From positions 1 through 17,142 of the forward strand of contig JBAZCN010000065.1 in assembly GCA_041655035.1 (NCBI GenBank): 17,142 nt of DNA. Direction: 5' to 3'. Numbering within the stretch: the first letter of the stretch is position 1; the number at the start of each line of letters is the position of its first letter. Under the pieces are notes generated by a model. It was not told the origin of the DNA and made no database searches. It saw only the letters and a program-made list of their open reading frames with translations. The stretch comes from NAT127 sp041655035. Its GTDB lineage: Bacteria > Pseudomonadota > Gammaproteobacteria > Pseudomonadales > Porticoccaceae. Below are positions 1-7,406 of the stretch, in pieces. Made by a program: the position numbers and the translations under genes.

Positions 1-148
1 CCCCGGGGCACAGCGTCGAAGGATCGTCGTGGAGTGCGCGATAGCAGGCCTCCAGAGCCTGCACCGCACGCCACTGCGCGGCATCGGACACAAAGCCTTC
101 CTGCGCCAAGGCTCGCCGATAGGCCGATTCGGGAGAAAGTGATTCCAT
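1..148 (-). CDS. ZapE-like cell-division ATPase (AFG1 family), N-terminal fragment
   Basis: This is the first 49 codons of a gene running off the left edge. It starts at the ATG read from 148 to 146. The translation begins MESLSPESAYRRAL and continues with a D-AAQ-xxAV-xx-L-xx-CY-xx-L pattern. That spacing matches the N-terminal helix of ZapE/AFG1-like ATPases, which open with a short helix of the form 'AQ..AV..L...Y..L' before the P-loop. ZapE is a proteobacterial ATPase that acts at the Z-ring during division. No Walker motif lies inside the window, so the call rests on this N-terminal pattern alone. There is no strong ribosome-binding site in front of the ATG. It is read in the same direction as the receptor gene to its right but is separated from it by about 206 bases containing a large hairpin, so it is probably a separate transcription unit. 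Confidence 0.55.
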   Translation of the reverse strand, partial: MESLSPESAYRRALAQEGFVSDAAQWRAVQALEACYRALHDDPSTLCPG

Positions 149-256
149 GGCGCGAAGGATGACCGATTATTGGACGCGGTTCAAAAGTGAGTTGACCAGA
201 GCCCGGCGTGCTGGCCGGGCGAGGCGTTTATCTACGGCCTCGCCGCCGGCATTTTC

Positions 257-331
257 CATAGGGTGTGCTGACGCAGGAAGCGCACCGGTGGGATCGATCC
301 GAGAGGTGCGCTTCCTGCGTCAGCACACCCT
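257..331. repeat. Head-to-head pair of the 31-bp palindromic repeat (perfect 27-bp inverted repeat)
   Basis: Positions 260-286 and 305-331 are exact reverse complements (27 of 27), separated by 18 bases that contain the palindrome GGATCGATCC. The left arm, extended to 257-287, is a full copy of a 31-base unit found again near 6213, 14576, 14711 and 14766. Each unit can itself fold as GGTGTGCT, nine loop bases, then AGCGCACC. The pair lies just downstream of the receptor stop codon at 355-357 and upstream of the zapE-like start. It could end the receptor transcript or protect its 3' end. There is no T-run on either side, so it is not a standard intrinsic terminator. The layout resembles a REP/BIME element. 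Confidence 0.85.
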
Positions 332-354
332 CTCGAAAAAGTCAGGACATCCGT

Positions 355-2778
355 TTAGAAATCCCAACGAACACTGGCCGTTACACTCCGTGGCTCTCCC
401 CAGGAATATACGCTGTAGAAGTCCATGATGGAGTAGTATCTCTTGTCCAGAAGGTTGTTGACATTGAGTGTGGCAGAGACATTCTCGGTAATCTGATAAC
501 GGGCCATCAGGTCAACCAACCAGAACGAACTCTGGGCGAAGTTTTCCCTACCCCCTACAGGTTTCGTCAGCGGCGCCCAGGTCTTGCTCTGCCAGCGTGC
601 GCCGCCACCCAGGGTGAGCGCGTCGAAACTGCCCGGCAAGGCGTAGCTGGTGAAGACATTGAACTGGTTTTCGGGTGCTATGGTGTTCACCTTGTTGCCA
701 TCGCGCTTGGCTGTCCTGTGGGTATACCCACCTTGCAGATGCCAGCCAGGCGCCAGCTCTCCGGAAAGTTCGGCCTCATACCCTTTCACGACCACGCCTT
801 GTTCGGCGCGATAGGCGTTGGTGCCGTCCGGTGCCTTGTTACCGGTTTGTACAGCGTAGTTGTCCTGTTTGATCTCGAAACAGGCGAGGTTGCTGTTCAG
901 GCGGCCTTCGAAGAATTCGCCCTTGATGCCGGCCTCGTAGCTATCCCCTTCCAGCGGATCGAGGACCTTGCCCTTCTCATCCCTCACGGTCTGTGGGCTG
1001 AAGATGCTGGTATAGCTGCCGTAGAGCGACAAGTTGTCATTCAGGTCATAGACCAGCCCTGCATATGGCGTGACTACGCCAGTCTTCGCCACGGTCTCGC
1101 CGCGGTAGTCGGAAACACGTCCGCCGAGGATCAGTTTCAGATCGTCGGCAAGCGTGAAGCGACCGGTGGTGTAGACCCCTTGCTCGCGGGTGATCTCGTC
1201 ATACCGGTGACTGAATTGCCAGTCCGGTTCAGGAATATTTCCATCCCATTGATAGTAGCCATCCACCAGGTTGCTGTAGCTCGTTGGACGGTTGTAGGTC
1301 TTGCTCTGCCAGCGCTTCCTGGAAATACTACCCCCCGCCACCAGCTCGTGCTCTTTTCCGAACAGTTCGAAAGGCCCGGTGAGGTACATGTCGGCGGCAT
1401 CGGCCTTGGTTTCGCCATCGTATTTGTTCAGCCACAGCCGGGTTCCCGAACCCGTCACGGGGTTGGGGTTGCCCGCGGCAACGGCGCCGAGCGGCGCGTC
1501 GTAGCCATTGATCTGGTGGTTCAGATGCACTTTCCCTAGCCAGCCATTGGCGAAGTTCTGCTCGAGCGTGGCGAATACGGTACGGGTGTATTGTTCCCAA
1601 CTGCTCCAGTGGGCACCATTGCTGAACGAGCGGGACATCTTGTTGAAGTCACCATTGCTGTCGTAGATGATGTTGCCGCCCCAAGTAGAGCCTTTCGGTT
1701 CATTGTCCTGGTAGTCGGCGCCAGCGGTTAATAACGTATCTGGGGTCAGGTCGAATTCGAGAATGCCGTAATAAACCGTGCTCTTTTTCTGGTAGTGATC
1801 CTGGAACGAATGCCTGTCCTGGTGTGCCGCTACGGCCCGCCCGCGCACATTGCCGCTTTCGGTCAGGGGGCCACCCACGTCCAATTCTGCCCGGTAGTTA
1901 TCCCAAGAGCCGGCTCCCGCAGTGACGTGCCCTCGCAACTCGCTGGTTGGTTTCTTGCGAATCAGGTTGAAGCTCGCGCCGGGAGTGCCAGTGCCGGTCA
2001 GTAGCCCGGTGGAGCCTTTCAGTATCTCGATGCGATCATAGATCGCCATGTCGCTGAGCGTCTGCCCTGCCGAATAGGTTGCTGCACGTGTCGCCGGGAC
2101 ACCGTCGTACTGGAAATTGTTGACCGAGAAACCACGGACGTTGTACTCGGTACGCTCACTATCGTAGGTGGTAATGGTGACGCCGGGTGCATGGCGCATG
2201 ACATCGTTGATGGAGTTCAAGCCGAAGTCGTCCATGTGCTGACGAGTGACGACGGTGATCGACTGCGGCGTCTCCCGAGGCGTGAGTACCAGTCGCGTGG
2301 CAGTAGCGATGGTGCCAGGCGCGTACGAGCCGGTGCCCTCGGTGATCTCGCCGAACTGGTTGGCCGTGACCTTCACCGGCGCCAGCGATACCTCCGTCGA
2401 TGCCAGTACGGCATAGCTGCTGTCTGGCTGCTTCAGCGCCCGCAGGCCGCTCAGTGACAACAACCGGTTCAATGCCTCGTCCGCAGGGTATTGCCCGGTC
2501 AGACCGGGGGATTGCAGGCCACTGACCGAATCGGGGGTAAAGGACACCGTGATACCGGTGTCGACGGAGAACTGTACCAGGGCCGATTCCAGCGAACCGG
2601 CCGGAATGGCGAACGCCCGCTCGGCTGCGGCCGGTGTGGCCTGCGCCGGCTGCGCGCCGGCAGGATCTGACGGCAGCGCTGCGCCCAGGGCGGCAACCAT
2701 GAGGGCGATGCAAAGGTGCAATGGCTTGGCGGTAAACGCCGGGGGTTTGCCGCTGGCGCGGCGGGATGAGCGGGTCAT
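355..2778 (-). CDS. TonB-dependent siderophore receptor with N-terminal signalling domain (FpvA-like)
   Basis: An 807-residue outer-membrane receptor predicted to import a ferric siderophore using TonB energy and to report ligand binding to the anti-sigma factor encoded upstream. Residues 1-42 form a signal peptide with a long basic start and a hydrophobic core, ending near AGA/QP. Residues about 55-127 form an STN (secretin/TonB N-terminal) domain, including FAIPAGSLESALVQFS. A TonB-box-like stretch, APVKVTA, follows near 133-139. The plug starts near 160 (TPRETPQSITVVTRQHM) and includes APGVT and YNVRGF. The rest is a beta-barrel ending in an aromatic residue (SVTASVRWDF), as usual for outer-membrane proteins. 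The length fits transducer-type receptors. The ATG has a good AAGGAG site five bases upstream, and a Fur-like box lies about 65 bases upstream. The ligand cannot be read from the sequence. Confidence 0.93.
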   Translation of the reverse strand: MTRSSRRASGKPPAFTAKPLHLCIALMVAALGAALPSDPAGAQPAQATPAAAERAFAIPAGSLESALVQFSVDTGITVSFTPDSVSGLQSPGLTGQYPADEALNRLLSLSGLRALKQPDSSYAVLASTEVSLAPVKVTANQFGEITEGTGSYAPGTIATATRLVLTPRETPQSITVVTRQHMDDFGLNSINDVMRHAPGVTITTYDSERTEYNVRGFSVNNFQYDGVPATRAATYSAGQTLSDMAIYDRIEILKGSTGLLTGTGTPGASFNLIRKKPTSELRGHVTAGAGSWDNYRAELDVGGPLTESGNVRGRAVAAHQDRHSFQDHYQKKSTVYYGILEFDLTPDTLLTAGADYQDNEPKGSTWGGNIIYDSNGDFNKMSRSFSNGAHWSSWEQYTRTVFATLEQNFANGWLGKVHLNHQINGYDAPLGAVAAGNPNPVTGSGTRLWLNKYDGETKADAADMYLTGPFELFGKEHELVAGGSISRKRWQSKTYNRPTSYSNLVDGYYQWDGNIPEPDWQFSHRYDEITREQGVYTTGRFTLADDLKLILGGRVSDYRGETVAKTGVVTPYAGLVYDLNDNLSLYGSYTSIFSPQTVRDEKGKVLDPLEGDSYEAGIKGEFFEGRLNSNLACFEIKQDNYAVQTGNKAPDGTNAYRAEQGVVVKGYEAELSGELAPGWHLQGGYTHRTAKRDGNKVNTIAPENQFNVFTSYALPGSFDALTLGGGARWQSKTWAPLTKPVGGRENFAQSSFWLVDLMARYQITENVSATLNVNNLLDKRYYSIMDFYSVYSWGEPRSVTASVRWDF

Positions 2779-2842
2779 GGATTCTCCTTGGCTTCGTTGT
2801 CGGGTAACGGCGCTGATGTGCGCCCCTATTCAACAAGTCGGA

Positions 2843-2857
2843 TGAGAATCAAAATCA
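2843..2857 (-). promoter_or_regulatory. Candidate Fur box upstream of the siderophore receptor
   Basis: On the minus strand the site reads TGATTTTGATTCTCA. It matches the 7-1-7 Fur consensus TGATAAT-n-ATTATCA at 11 of 14 defined positions. It sits about 65 bases before the receptor ATG, between the anti-sigma stop codon and the receptor start. This is the expected place for iron-dependent repression. The match was made by eye and no score was computed. Confidence 0.6.
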
Positions 2858-2863
2858 ACAACC

Positions 2864-3826
2864 CTAAATATCACTTTTTCCCGCAGCCTCCACCCTCGCC
2901 CAATAGCGGGTGAGATAGCGAACCCTGATCGGCAGGGTGGCGGTGAGGTTGCCCAGCACCGCATGGATATCATCAAGGTGGAAAGCGCCGGAGATGCGCA
3001 GCCCGGCCACGGCGTCGTCACAGCTCAAGCGGCCCCGATGGTAGCGGGACAGTTCGTCGAGGAACTGCCGCAACGGCCAGTCGCTGACCACCAGCAGCCG
3101 CCGGGTCCAGGCATCGGCCCCGGCGGGCAGCGGCTGGGGCGTTTCGGCCCGCCAGCGGGTGAAGTGAACCTGCTGCCCTGCGTCCAGCCGGGTGGGCTGA
3201 CCGGGTCTTTCGGCAAGGCGGATCTCGACCGCATGCCGCAAGACCCCGAGCCGGGCTTGCCGGTCATCGCTACGCACCAGGAAGGCGGTACCCAGGGCGC
3301 GGATACTGCCGTGGCGGGTGTGGACGATAAAGGGACGCCCCGCGGCGTCCGGCGCCGTAGTGATATGGATTTCGCCGCTGTGGAGGAGGATTTCCCGCAG
3401 TTGGTCGCCATAGCGGATATCGACGGCGCTGGCGGTATCGAGCCGCAGCAGGCTGCCGTCGGAAAGAGTGGCTTGTGCGGAGCCGCCGATGGCGGTGCGG
3501 TAATCCGCCGTCAGTTCGTCGACGCCGCCGCGGTACCGCCAGGCAGCGCCGGCGACGCCCGCCACCAGCACCAGGGACAACGCCTTGATCGCCTGGCGGC
3601 GGGTGGCCCGAGCACTGTCGAGGGTCGACCGGGTGATCGCCCGAGGCGCCGCGTCCAGAGTTCGCTGCAGCTTCTCTACCCGTGCCCAGGCCTGGCGATG
3701 GGCGGGATGCTGCGCCAGCCACTGGCGGTGGGCCTCGCGCAGTGGATCTTCCGCGCCGGTATCGCGGAGATCCACATACCAGGCAGCGGCGGCTTCCAGG
3801 ACGGCACGGTCAAGCTGGGTGGACAT
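2864..3826 (-). CDS. FecR-like anti-sigma factor / transmembrane signal relay
   Basis: A 320-residue inner-membrane protein that would hold or activate the neighbouring ECF sigma factor and receive the signal from the receptor STN domain in the periplasm. Residues about 10-60 form the cytoplasmic FecR N-terminal (DUF4880-type) domain (AAAWYVDLRD, then HRQAWARVEKL). One hydrophobic segment lies at about 82-97. It is preceded by TRRQAIK at 75-81, which looks like a twin-arginine signal; FecR-type proteins are known Tat substrates. The FecR domain covers about 105-225 (LSDGSLLRLDTASAV, IRALGTAFLV). The C-terminal part (LPLRQFLDELSRYHRG-like region, then ISGAFHLDDI) is the receptor-contacting region. 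It starts 16 bases after the sigma stop codon, so the two are probably co-transcribed. The Shine-Dalgarno sequence before the ATG is weak, which may mean translational coupling. Confidence 0.92.
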   Translation of the reverse strand: MSTQLDRAVLEAAAAWYVDLRDTGAEDPLREAHRQWLAQHPAHRQAWARVEKLQRTLDAAPRAITRSTLDSARATRRQAIKALSLVLVAGVAGAAWRYRGGVDELTADYRTAIGGSAQATLSDGSLLRLDTASAVDIRYGDQLREILLHSGEIHITTAPDAAGRPFIVHTRHGSIRALGTAFLVRSDDRQARLGVLRHAVEIRLAERPGQPTRLDAGQQVHFTRWRAETPQPLPAGADAWTRRLLVVSDWPLRQFLDELSRYHRGRLSCDDAVAGLRISGAFHLDDIHAVLGNLTATLPIRVRYLTRYWARVEAAGKSDI

Positions 3827-3842
3827 GGCAAGAACCCGATAG

Positions 3843-4349
3843 TCAGTCGCCGACCAGCAGCAGGCAGCGAGTCATGGCGCGAATAAAATGCTTGCGCACC
3901 GTGTTGACCGAAACATTCAAGCGCCGGCTGATATCGACAAAGCTCAGGCCATCGATTTGTGCCATCAGGAAAATGGACCTGGGTCTCTCGCCGAGATCGT
4001 CCAGCAGCCTGTCGATTTCCAGCAGGGTCTCGACAATGTCGTAGCGCGTCTCGGGGGAGATCGCCACGGGCTCGGGCTGGTGCGCCAGAACCTCGAGGTA
4101 GGCCTGCTCGATACTGCGGCGGCGGAACATATCCACCATCAGGTTGCGGGCAATGCTGCTCAGGAAGGCGCGGGGGCTGCGCAGCTCGCCTTCCCGGCGC
4201 TGCGCCAGCACCTTGATGAAGGTGTCCTGGGCGAGATCACTGGCCTGTTCGCCGCAACCAAGCCGGCTTTTCAACCACCCTTTCAACCAGTGGTGGTGCT
4301 CGCTGTAGAGATTTTCGAACAGCTGGTTCGATTCGGTGTCGGTCTGCAT
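3843..4349 (-). CDS. FecI-like ECF sigma factor (iron-starvation sigma)
   Basis: A 168-residue extracytoplasmic-function sigma factor of the FecI/PvdS type. Region 2 covers about residues 8-75 (NLYSEHHHWLKGWLKSRLG, DLAQDTFIKVL, FLSSIARNLMVDMFRRR). Region 4 covers about 105-165 (RPRSIFLMAQIDGLSF, then ISRRLNVSVNTVRKHF), containing the helix-turn-helix for the -35 element. There is no extra C-terminal domain. It is first of three same-strand genes, sigma / anti-sigma / receptor, the classic cell-surface-signalling order. It should direct RNA polymerase to the receptor promoter when the siderophore is bound. The ATG at 4349 has no strong ribosome-binding site. The start still fits because the protein begins at the usual distance before region 2. 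A weak Fur-like box lies about 94 bases upstream. Confidence 0.93.
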   Translation of the reverse strand: MQTDTESNQLFENLYSEHHHWLKGWLKSRLGCGEQASDLAQDTFIKVLAQRREGELRSPRAFLSSIARNLMVDMFRRRSIEQAYLEVLAHQPEPVAISPETRYDIVETLLEIDRLLDDLGERPRSIFLMAQIDGLSFVDISRRLNVSVNTVRKHFIRAMTRCLLLVGD

Positions 4350-4442
4350 TGTGTCTGGCTGGTCGGGATAATGGCCGCCGGAAGATCAGTGGGAACGGCC
4401 CGTTCCGCCCGGCGGGCTGGGAGCCTGCGGGCACATCGTGAT

Positions 4443-4457
4443 CGATAACGGTTCTCA
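4443..4457 (-). promoter_or_regulatory. Possible Fur box upstream of the ECF sigma gene
   Basis: The minus strand reads TGAGAACCGTTATCG, which matches 10 of the 14 defined bases of the 7-1-7 Fur consensus. It lies about 94 bases before the sigma ATG. Iron-starvation sigma genes are normally Fur-repressed, so the position is sensible, but the match is weaker than the one before the receptor. Confidence 0.4.
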
Positions 4458-4576
4458 GTTCAATGCGGGCGCGGGAATATGGGCCACCGGGCTGTGCAGT
4501 GCTCGATAACGCTGCTAGATCGGCTCTAAGTTGACCGACGTCACTTTATAGATAGCGACTCACTGGCCTTGGCTGG

Positions 4577-4620
4577 CCCGCAACAGGCCGGGAGAGCTTG
4601 CACTCCCGGCCTGTTGCGGG
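4577..4620 (-). terminator. Strong hairpin downstream of the thiolase gene
   Basis: Arms 4577-4594 and 4603-4620 are perfect 18-base reverse complements around an eight-base loop (AGCTTGCA); one more G-C pair can be added outside. The hairpin begins 14 bases beyond the thiolase stop codon. No T-run follows on either strand, so it may end transcription poorly or act as an mRNA 3'-end stabiliser. Confidence 0.6.
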
Positions 4621-4633
4621 CGCCTGACGATGC

Positions 4634-5869
4634 CTAGACCAGTTCGACGATCACCGCCGGCGCCATGCCGCCAGCGGCGCACATGGTCACCAGGCCGCGC
4701 TTCTGGCCACGGCGTTCCAGCTCGTCGATCACCGTGTTGATCAGGATCGCACCGGTGGCGCCGATGGGATGGCCGAGAGCCATGGCGCCGCCGTTGACAT
4801 TGACCTTGTCGCGATCCAGGTTGAGGTCGCGGATGAATTTCTCCGCCACCACCGCGAACGCCTCGTTGATTTCCCACAGATCGATATCGTTGACGGTGAG
4901 ACCGGCCTTGGCCAGCACTTTCTTCGCCGCCGGCACCGGCGCATTGAGCATCAATGTCGGGCAGTCACCCATGTTGGCCATCGCCACGATGCGGGCGCGG
5001 GGCTTCCAGCCCTGCTTTTTGGCATAGGCCGGGGAACACATCAGCAGCGCCACGGCGCCGTCGACCACTCCGGAGGAGTTGCCCGCGTGATGCACGTGAT
5101 TGATGTCGAGATTGGGGTATTTCTGGCTGAGCAGGATGCGGTTGGTCGTGCCCTGCTCGTCCAGGGGCATGTCGGCGAAATCGACGAAGGCCGGCTTCAA
5201 CTGGGACAGGGTTTCGACGGTGGTACCCGGCCGGGGAAATTCTTCCTTGTCCAGCGCCAGCGTGCCATCGGGATGGTAAACCGGAATCAGGCTTTTATCG
5301 AAATGACCATTGGCGATGGCGTGGGCGGCGCGCGCCTGGCTGAGGGCGGCCAGCTCATCCAGCGCACGGCGGTCGATGCCCTCCAGGGTGGCGATGGCGT
5401 CGGCACAGATGCCCTGGTGGGGCTGGCCGTGGAGCTTGCGCAGTTCCAGATTGCCATTATCCATGAAGGTCGCCTGGCCGTTGCCCTCGATGCCGTAATT
5501 GGACATCTGCTCGGTGCCGCCGGCGATCATCAGATCTTCCATGCCGGAGGCGATGGAGCCCGCGGCCAGGTTCACGGCAGTGATGCCGGAGCCGCAGAAG
5601 CGGTCGAGGGTCACCGCGCTGGCCTTGACGTCGTAGCCGGCACCCAGGGCTGCCATGCGGCCCAGGCAGGCGCTCTGCTGGCCGCGCTGGGAGCTGGTGC
5701 CCCAGACGATATCGTCGATCTCGGCGGTATTGACGCTGTTGCGCTCGGCAATCGCCTTGAGCACGGCGGACCCCAGCTGCTGGGGATGGAAAGTGGACAG
5801 TGAGCCCTTGCCGCGCTTGCCGATGCCGCGGGGGGTGCGGCAGGCGTCGATGATCCAGACTTCATTCAT
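4634..5869 (-). CDS. Thiolase / acetyl-CoA C-acyltransferase family
   Basis: A 411-residue thiolase that would condense or cleave acyl-CoAs, as in beta-oxidation or acetoacetyl-CoA formation. The nucleophile is Cys92 in DRFCGSGITAV. Other hallmarks are GGTEQMS, NSSGVVDGA, NEAFAVVAEKF, the GGAMALGHPIGATGA loop with His367, and Cys397 near the C-terminus in MCAAGGMAPA. The last motif differs from the more common CIGGGQG. This places the protein away from the best-known biosynthetic thiolases. I chose the ATG at 5869 because it has AGAGGT seven bases upstream and the protein begins in the family-typical way (MNEVWIIDACRTPRG). The open frame extends 23 codons further with no support. The gene stands alone between two hairpin- or repeat-bearing gaps, so chain-length preference cannot be told from context. 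Confidence 0.9.
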   Translation of the reverse strand: MNEVWIIDACRTPRGIGKRGKGSLSTFHPQQLGSAVLKAIAERNSVNTAEIDDIVWGTSSQRGQQSACLGRMAALGAGYDVKASAVTLDRFCGSGITAVNLAAGSIASGMEDLMIAGGTEQMSNYGIEGNGQATFMDNGNLELRKLHGQPHQGICADAIATLEGIDRRALDELAALSQARAAHAIANGHFDKSLIPVYHPDGTLALDKEEFPRPGTTVETLSQLKPAFVDFADMPLDEQGTTNRILLSQKYPNLDINHVHHAGNSSGVVDGAVALLMCSPAYAKKQGWKPRARIVAMANMGDCPTLMLNAPVPAAKKVLAKAGLTVNDIDLWEINEAFAVVAEKFIRDLNLDRDKVNVNGGAMALGHPIGATGAILINTVIDELERRGQKRGLVTMCAAGGMAPAVIVELV

Positions 5870-5959
5870 GGTGATTACCTCTGTGGGTGGTGGGGATGAT
5901 GGCGATGCCACCGGCCAAGTGACTGAATTAAAACACAAAGTGGCCTCTCCGGGCGTCCC

Positions 5960-6024
5960 TGGCCGCAGGCGGGCCCGAACCTGCGATCCCGGAGTTCTGC
6001 CGCCATTGTACTAAAGTCGCGGCC
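5960..6024 (-). pseudogene. tRNA-like remnant (degenerate, not a functional tRNA)
   Basis: Read on the minus strand, the ends form a seven-pair acceptor-like stem (GGCCGCG with TGCGGCC, one G-U pair) plus a following A in the discriminator position. A D-arm-like stretch (AGTACAATGG...AGAAC) resembles glycine tRNAs, and GGTTCGGGCCC resembles a T-arm. The total is about 65 bases, roughly eight short. The T stem keeps only three of five pairs, there is no proper anticodon loop with U33, and no CCA follows. It may be a decayed tRNA, or a chance fold in GC-rich DNA. Confidence 0.25.
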
Positions 6025-6212
6025 ACGGGGGACAGGCACTGTGTTTCAACCGCCTCCGCCAGCTCTTGGCCGCGCTGCTGTCCGGTGGCGATGGAATGCG
6101 CGTTCTGTGCGTGGGCGCACCGGGAAGCCCGTGCAACACCCCGCGGCGGCACCCCTATGGGAATGCACCGATACTCACTACTGAGCCATACCCGCCGCCG
6201 GCACAAACCCAC

Positions 6213-6243
6213 CATAGGGTACGCTGAGGAACGAAGCGCACCG
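6213..6243 (+). repeat. Copy of the 31-bp palindromic repeat
   Basis: This unit starts CATAGGGTACGCT and ends AGCGCACCG. Its loop bases are GAGGAACGA, the same as in the copy at 14766. The stem GGTACGCT/AGCGCACC is less perfect than in other copies. It lies in the gap between the redoxin and thiolase genes. Confidence 0.75.
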
Positions 6244-6317
6244 CAGGACCTGAAGAGGTTCTTCTATTTATCAATGCCCCATACCGGAACATCGGCGGGC
6301 CCCGGCGCTATCCCCCT

Positions 6318-7406
6318 TCAGGGCTCGATTTTCGGGTAATAGTTTTCCCCACCGAGGGCCTTGAGGTCGGTGAGCATATTGCCGTCGTAAACCCGGTTGG
6401 CATCCAGGTCGCCGGCATCCTCGAAAGACCAGGCCTGGCGCTTGTAGGTCCAGTTCAGCGGTTGCAGGCGATGCGCCTCCCGCCAGTGGGGAACTGCGGC
6501 GGCGTGGTTGCCGTCGAGGTGCAGGTACTGCCCCAGTTCAAAGCGCGCGGCGGCCTCTGCGACAGCCTGCGAGCGCGGCTGGGAGCGTGCGATAACATCA
6601 GCCGGTGACAGCGCATACCGGCTGGCGGCGCCTTTTTCCACCCAGTCTTCCAGCATCTCCAGGTAAAGGGCGGTCTCGAAGCGCATTTTTTTCACTTCCC
6701 TGAGAATCTCCACATGCTTTTGGGTCACCTCGTCGATGGTGTCCCATTCCTCCAGATCCTCAAGCTCAAGGTCGGTGACGGGGGTGCGGCCCGGCCAGGA
6801 TGGTTCCGGGGGACGCACGATCATGCCGCTCTCGTCGACCCAGATGCCGTTGGGTACATTCACCACACCAAACAGCTCACCCATGACGTGGCCGGCATCG
6901 ATCAGCGCCGGGTGGCGGGGCTTGCCCGCTTCGATCCAGGGCCGCGCCGCCTGCGCCCCGGCGGTATCCATGGCGATGGTGACGATTTCCAGCCCCCTGG
7001 GGTGAAGTCGTTCCCGCAGTTCGGCCCAGAGGGGATTGTCGGTGCGACAACCGCACCAGGATGCCCAGGTGGTGAGCAGCACTTTCTGTCCCCGCAGGCT
7101 GGCGATATCGAAGAGATTGCCGTCCACATCGGGCAGTACCAGCCGGGGCATCGCGGCGCTGGTGAGCGCGCGTCCGGTCACACCCGTCTCAGGCCCCAGC
7201 GCCCACAGGTGATTGTCGGCGTCGTGAATCAACGGCATGCCGAGGCGCGCCGCCAGTACCCCGGCATCGAGTGAACCATCGCCGTTGCGGCTATCCGCCG
7301 GCAGAGGGATACAGCTGTCGCCCTTGCAGGCGCCCTGGGGTTTGATGAGCCAGCCGGTGCGCGCTTCAAACTGCTGCTGGTCGATGGCGAGGGAGGTGAG
7401 AATCAT
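6318..7406 (-). CDS. Redoxin (AhpC/TlpA-like thioredoxin fold) with CGC active-site motif and helical C-terminal part
   Basis: A 362-residue protein in three parts. Residues about 1-80 form an N-terminal region with two cysteines (GACKGDSCIPLP). Residues about 85-225 form a thioredoxin-like domain (PRLVLPDVDG, LLTTWASWCGCRTDNP, VNVPNGIWVDESG). Residues about 225-362 form a helical tail with a TPR-like segment (RFELGQYLHLDGNHAAAVPHW). The active site reads W-C-G-C-R, with cysteines at 118 and 120, where TlpA/ResA proteins carry CxxC. That makes it a CxC redoxin, expected to act in thiol-disulfide exchange or peroxide reduction. No signal peptide is visible, so it is probably cytoplasmic. AAGGA lies eight bases before the ATG. 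It is divergent from the receptor at 7727 and shares its upstream region, which suggests joint control. The substrate is unknown. Confidence 0.8.
   Translation of the reverse strand: MILTSLAIDQQQFEARTGWLIKPQGACKGDSCIPLPADSRNGDGSLDAGVLAARLGMPLIHDADNHLWALGPETGVTGRALTSAAMPRLVLPDVDGNLFDIASLRGQKVLLTTWASWCGCRTDNPLWAELRERLHPRGLEIVTIAMDTAGAQAARPWIEAGKPRHPALIDAGHVMGELFGVVNVPNGIWVDESGMIVRPPEPSWPGRTPVTDLELEDLEEWDTIDEVTQKHVEILREVKKMRFETALYLEMLEDWVEKGAASRYALSPADVIARSQPRSQAVAEAAARFELGQYLHLDGNHAAAVPHWREAHRLQPLNWTYKRQAWSFEDAGDLDANRVYDGNMLTDLKALGGENYYPKIEP

Larger units (their letters stand above)
5870..6317. other. 448-base gap between the redoxin and thiolase genes
   Basis: No convincing coding frame is present. 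The gap is the 5' region of the thiolase gene, which is read leftwards, and follows the 3' end of the redoxin gene. It holds a tRNA-like fold at 5960-6024, nested in a larger foldback whose ends are GTGGCC near 5940 and GGCCAC near 6021. It also holds one copy of the dispersed 31-base repeat at 6213-6243. I saw no clear promoter pair in the rest. Confidence 0.6.

Noticed and set aside
260..331. Terminal inverted repeats of an insertion sequence
   Set aside because: Only 18 bases separate the arms, there is no transposase, and single copies of the unit occur elsewhere. A REP-like pair explains it better.
265..1539. 424-residue open frame on the plus strand opposite the siderophore receptor
   Set aside because: It has no recognisable domain and lies antisense to a gene with complete, family-typical motifs. 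It is a GC-driven shadow.
4769..5803. 344-residue open frame on the plus strand opposite the thiolase
   Set aside because: The thiolase active-site residues are all intact on the minus strand. The antisense product has no recognisable motif.
5870..5938. 23-residue upstream extension of the thiolase
   Set aside because: The residues are low in similarity to any thiolase start, and AGAGGT precedes the ATG at 5869 at proper spacing.
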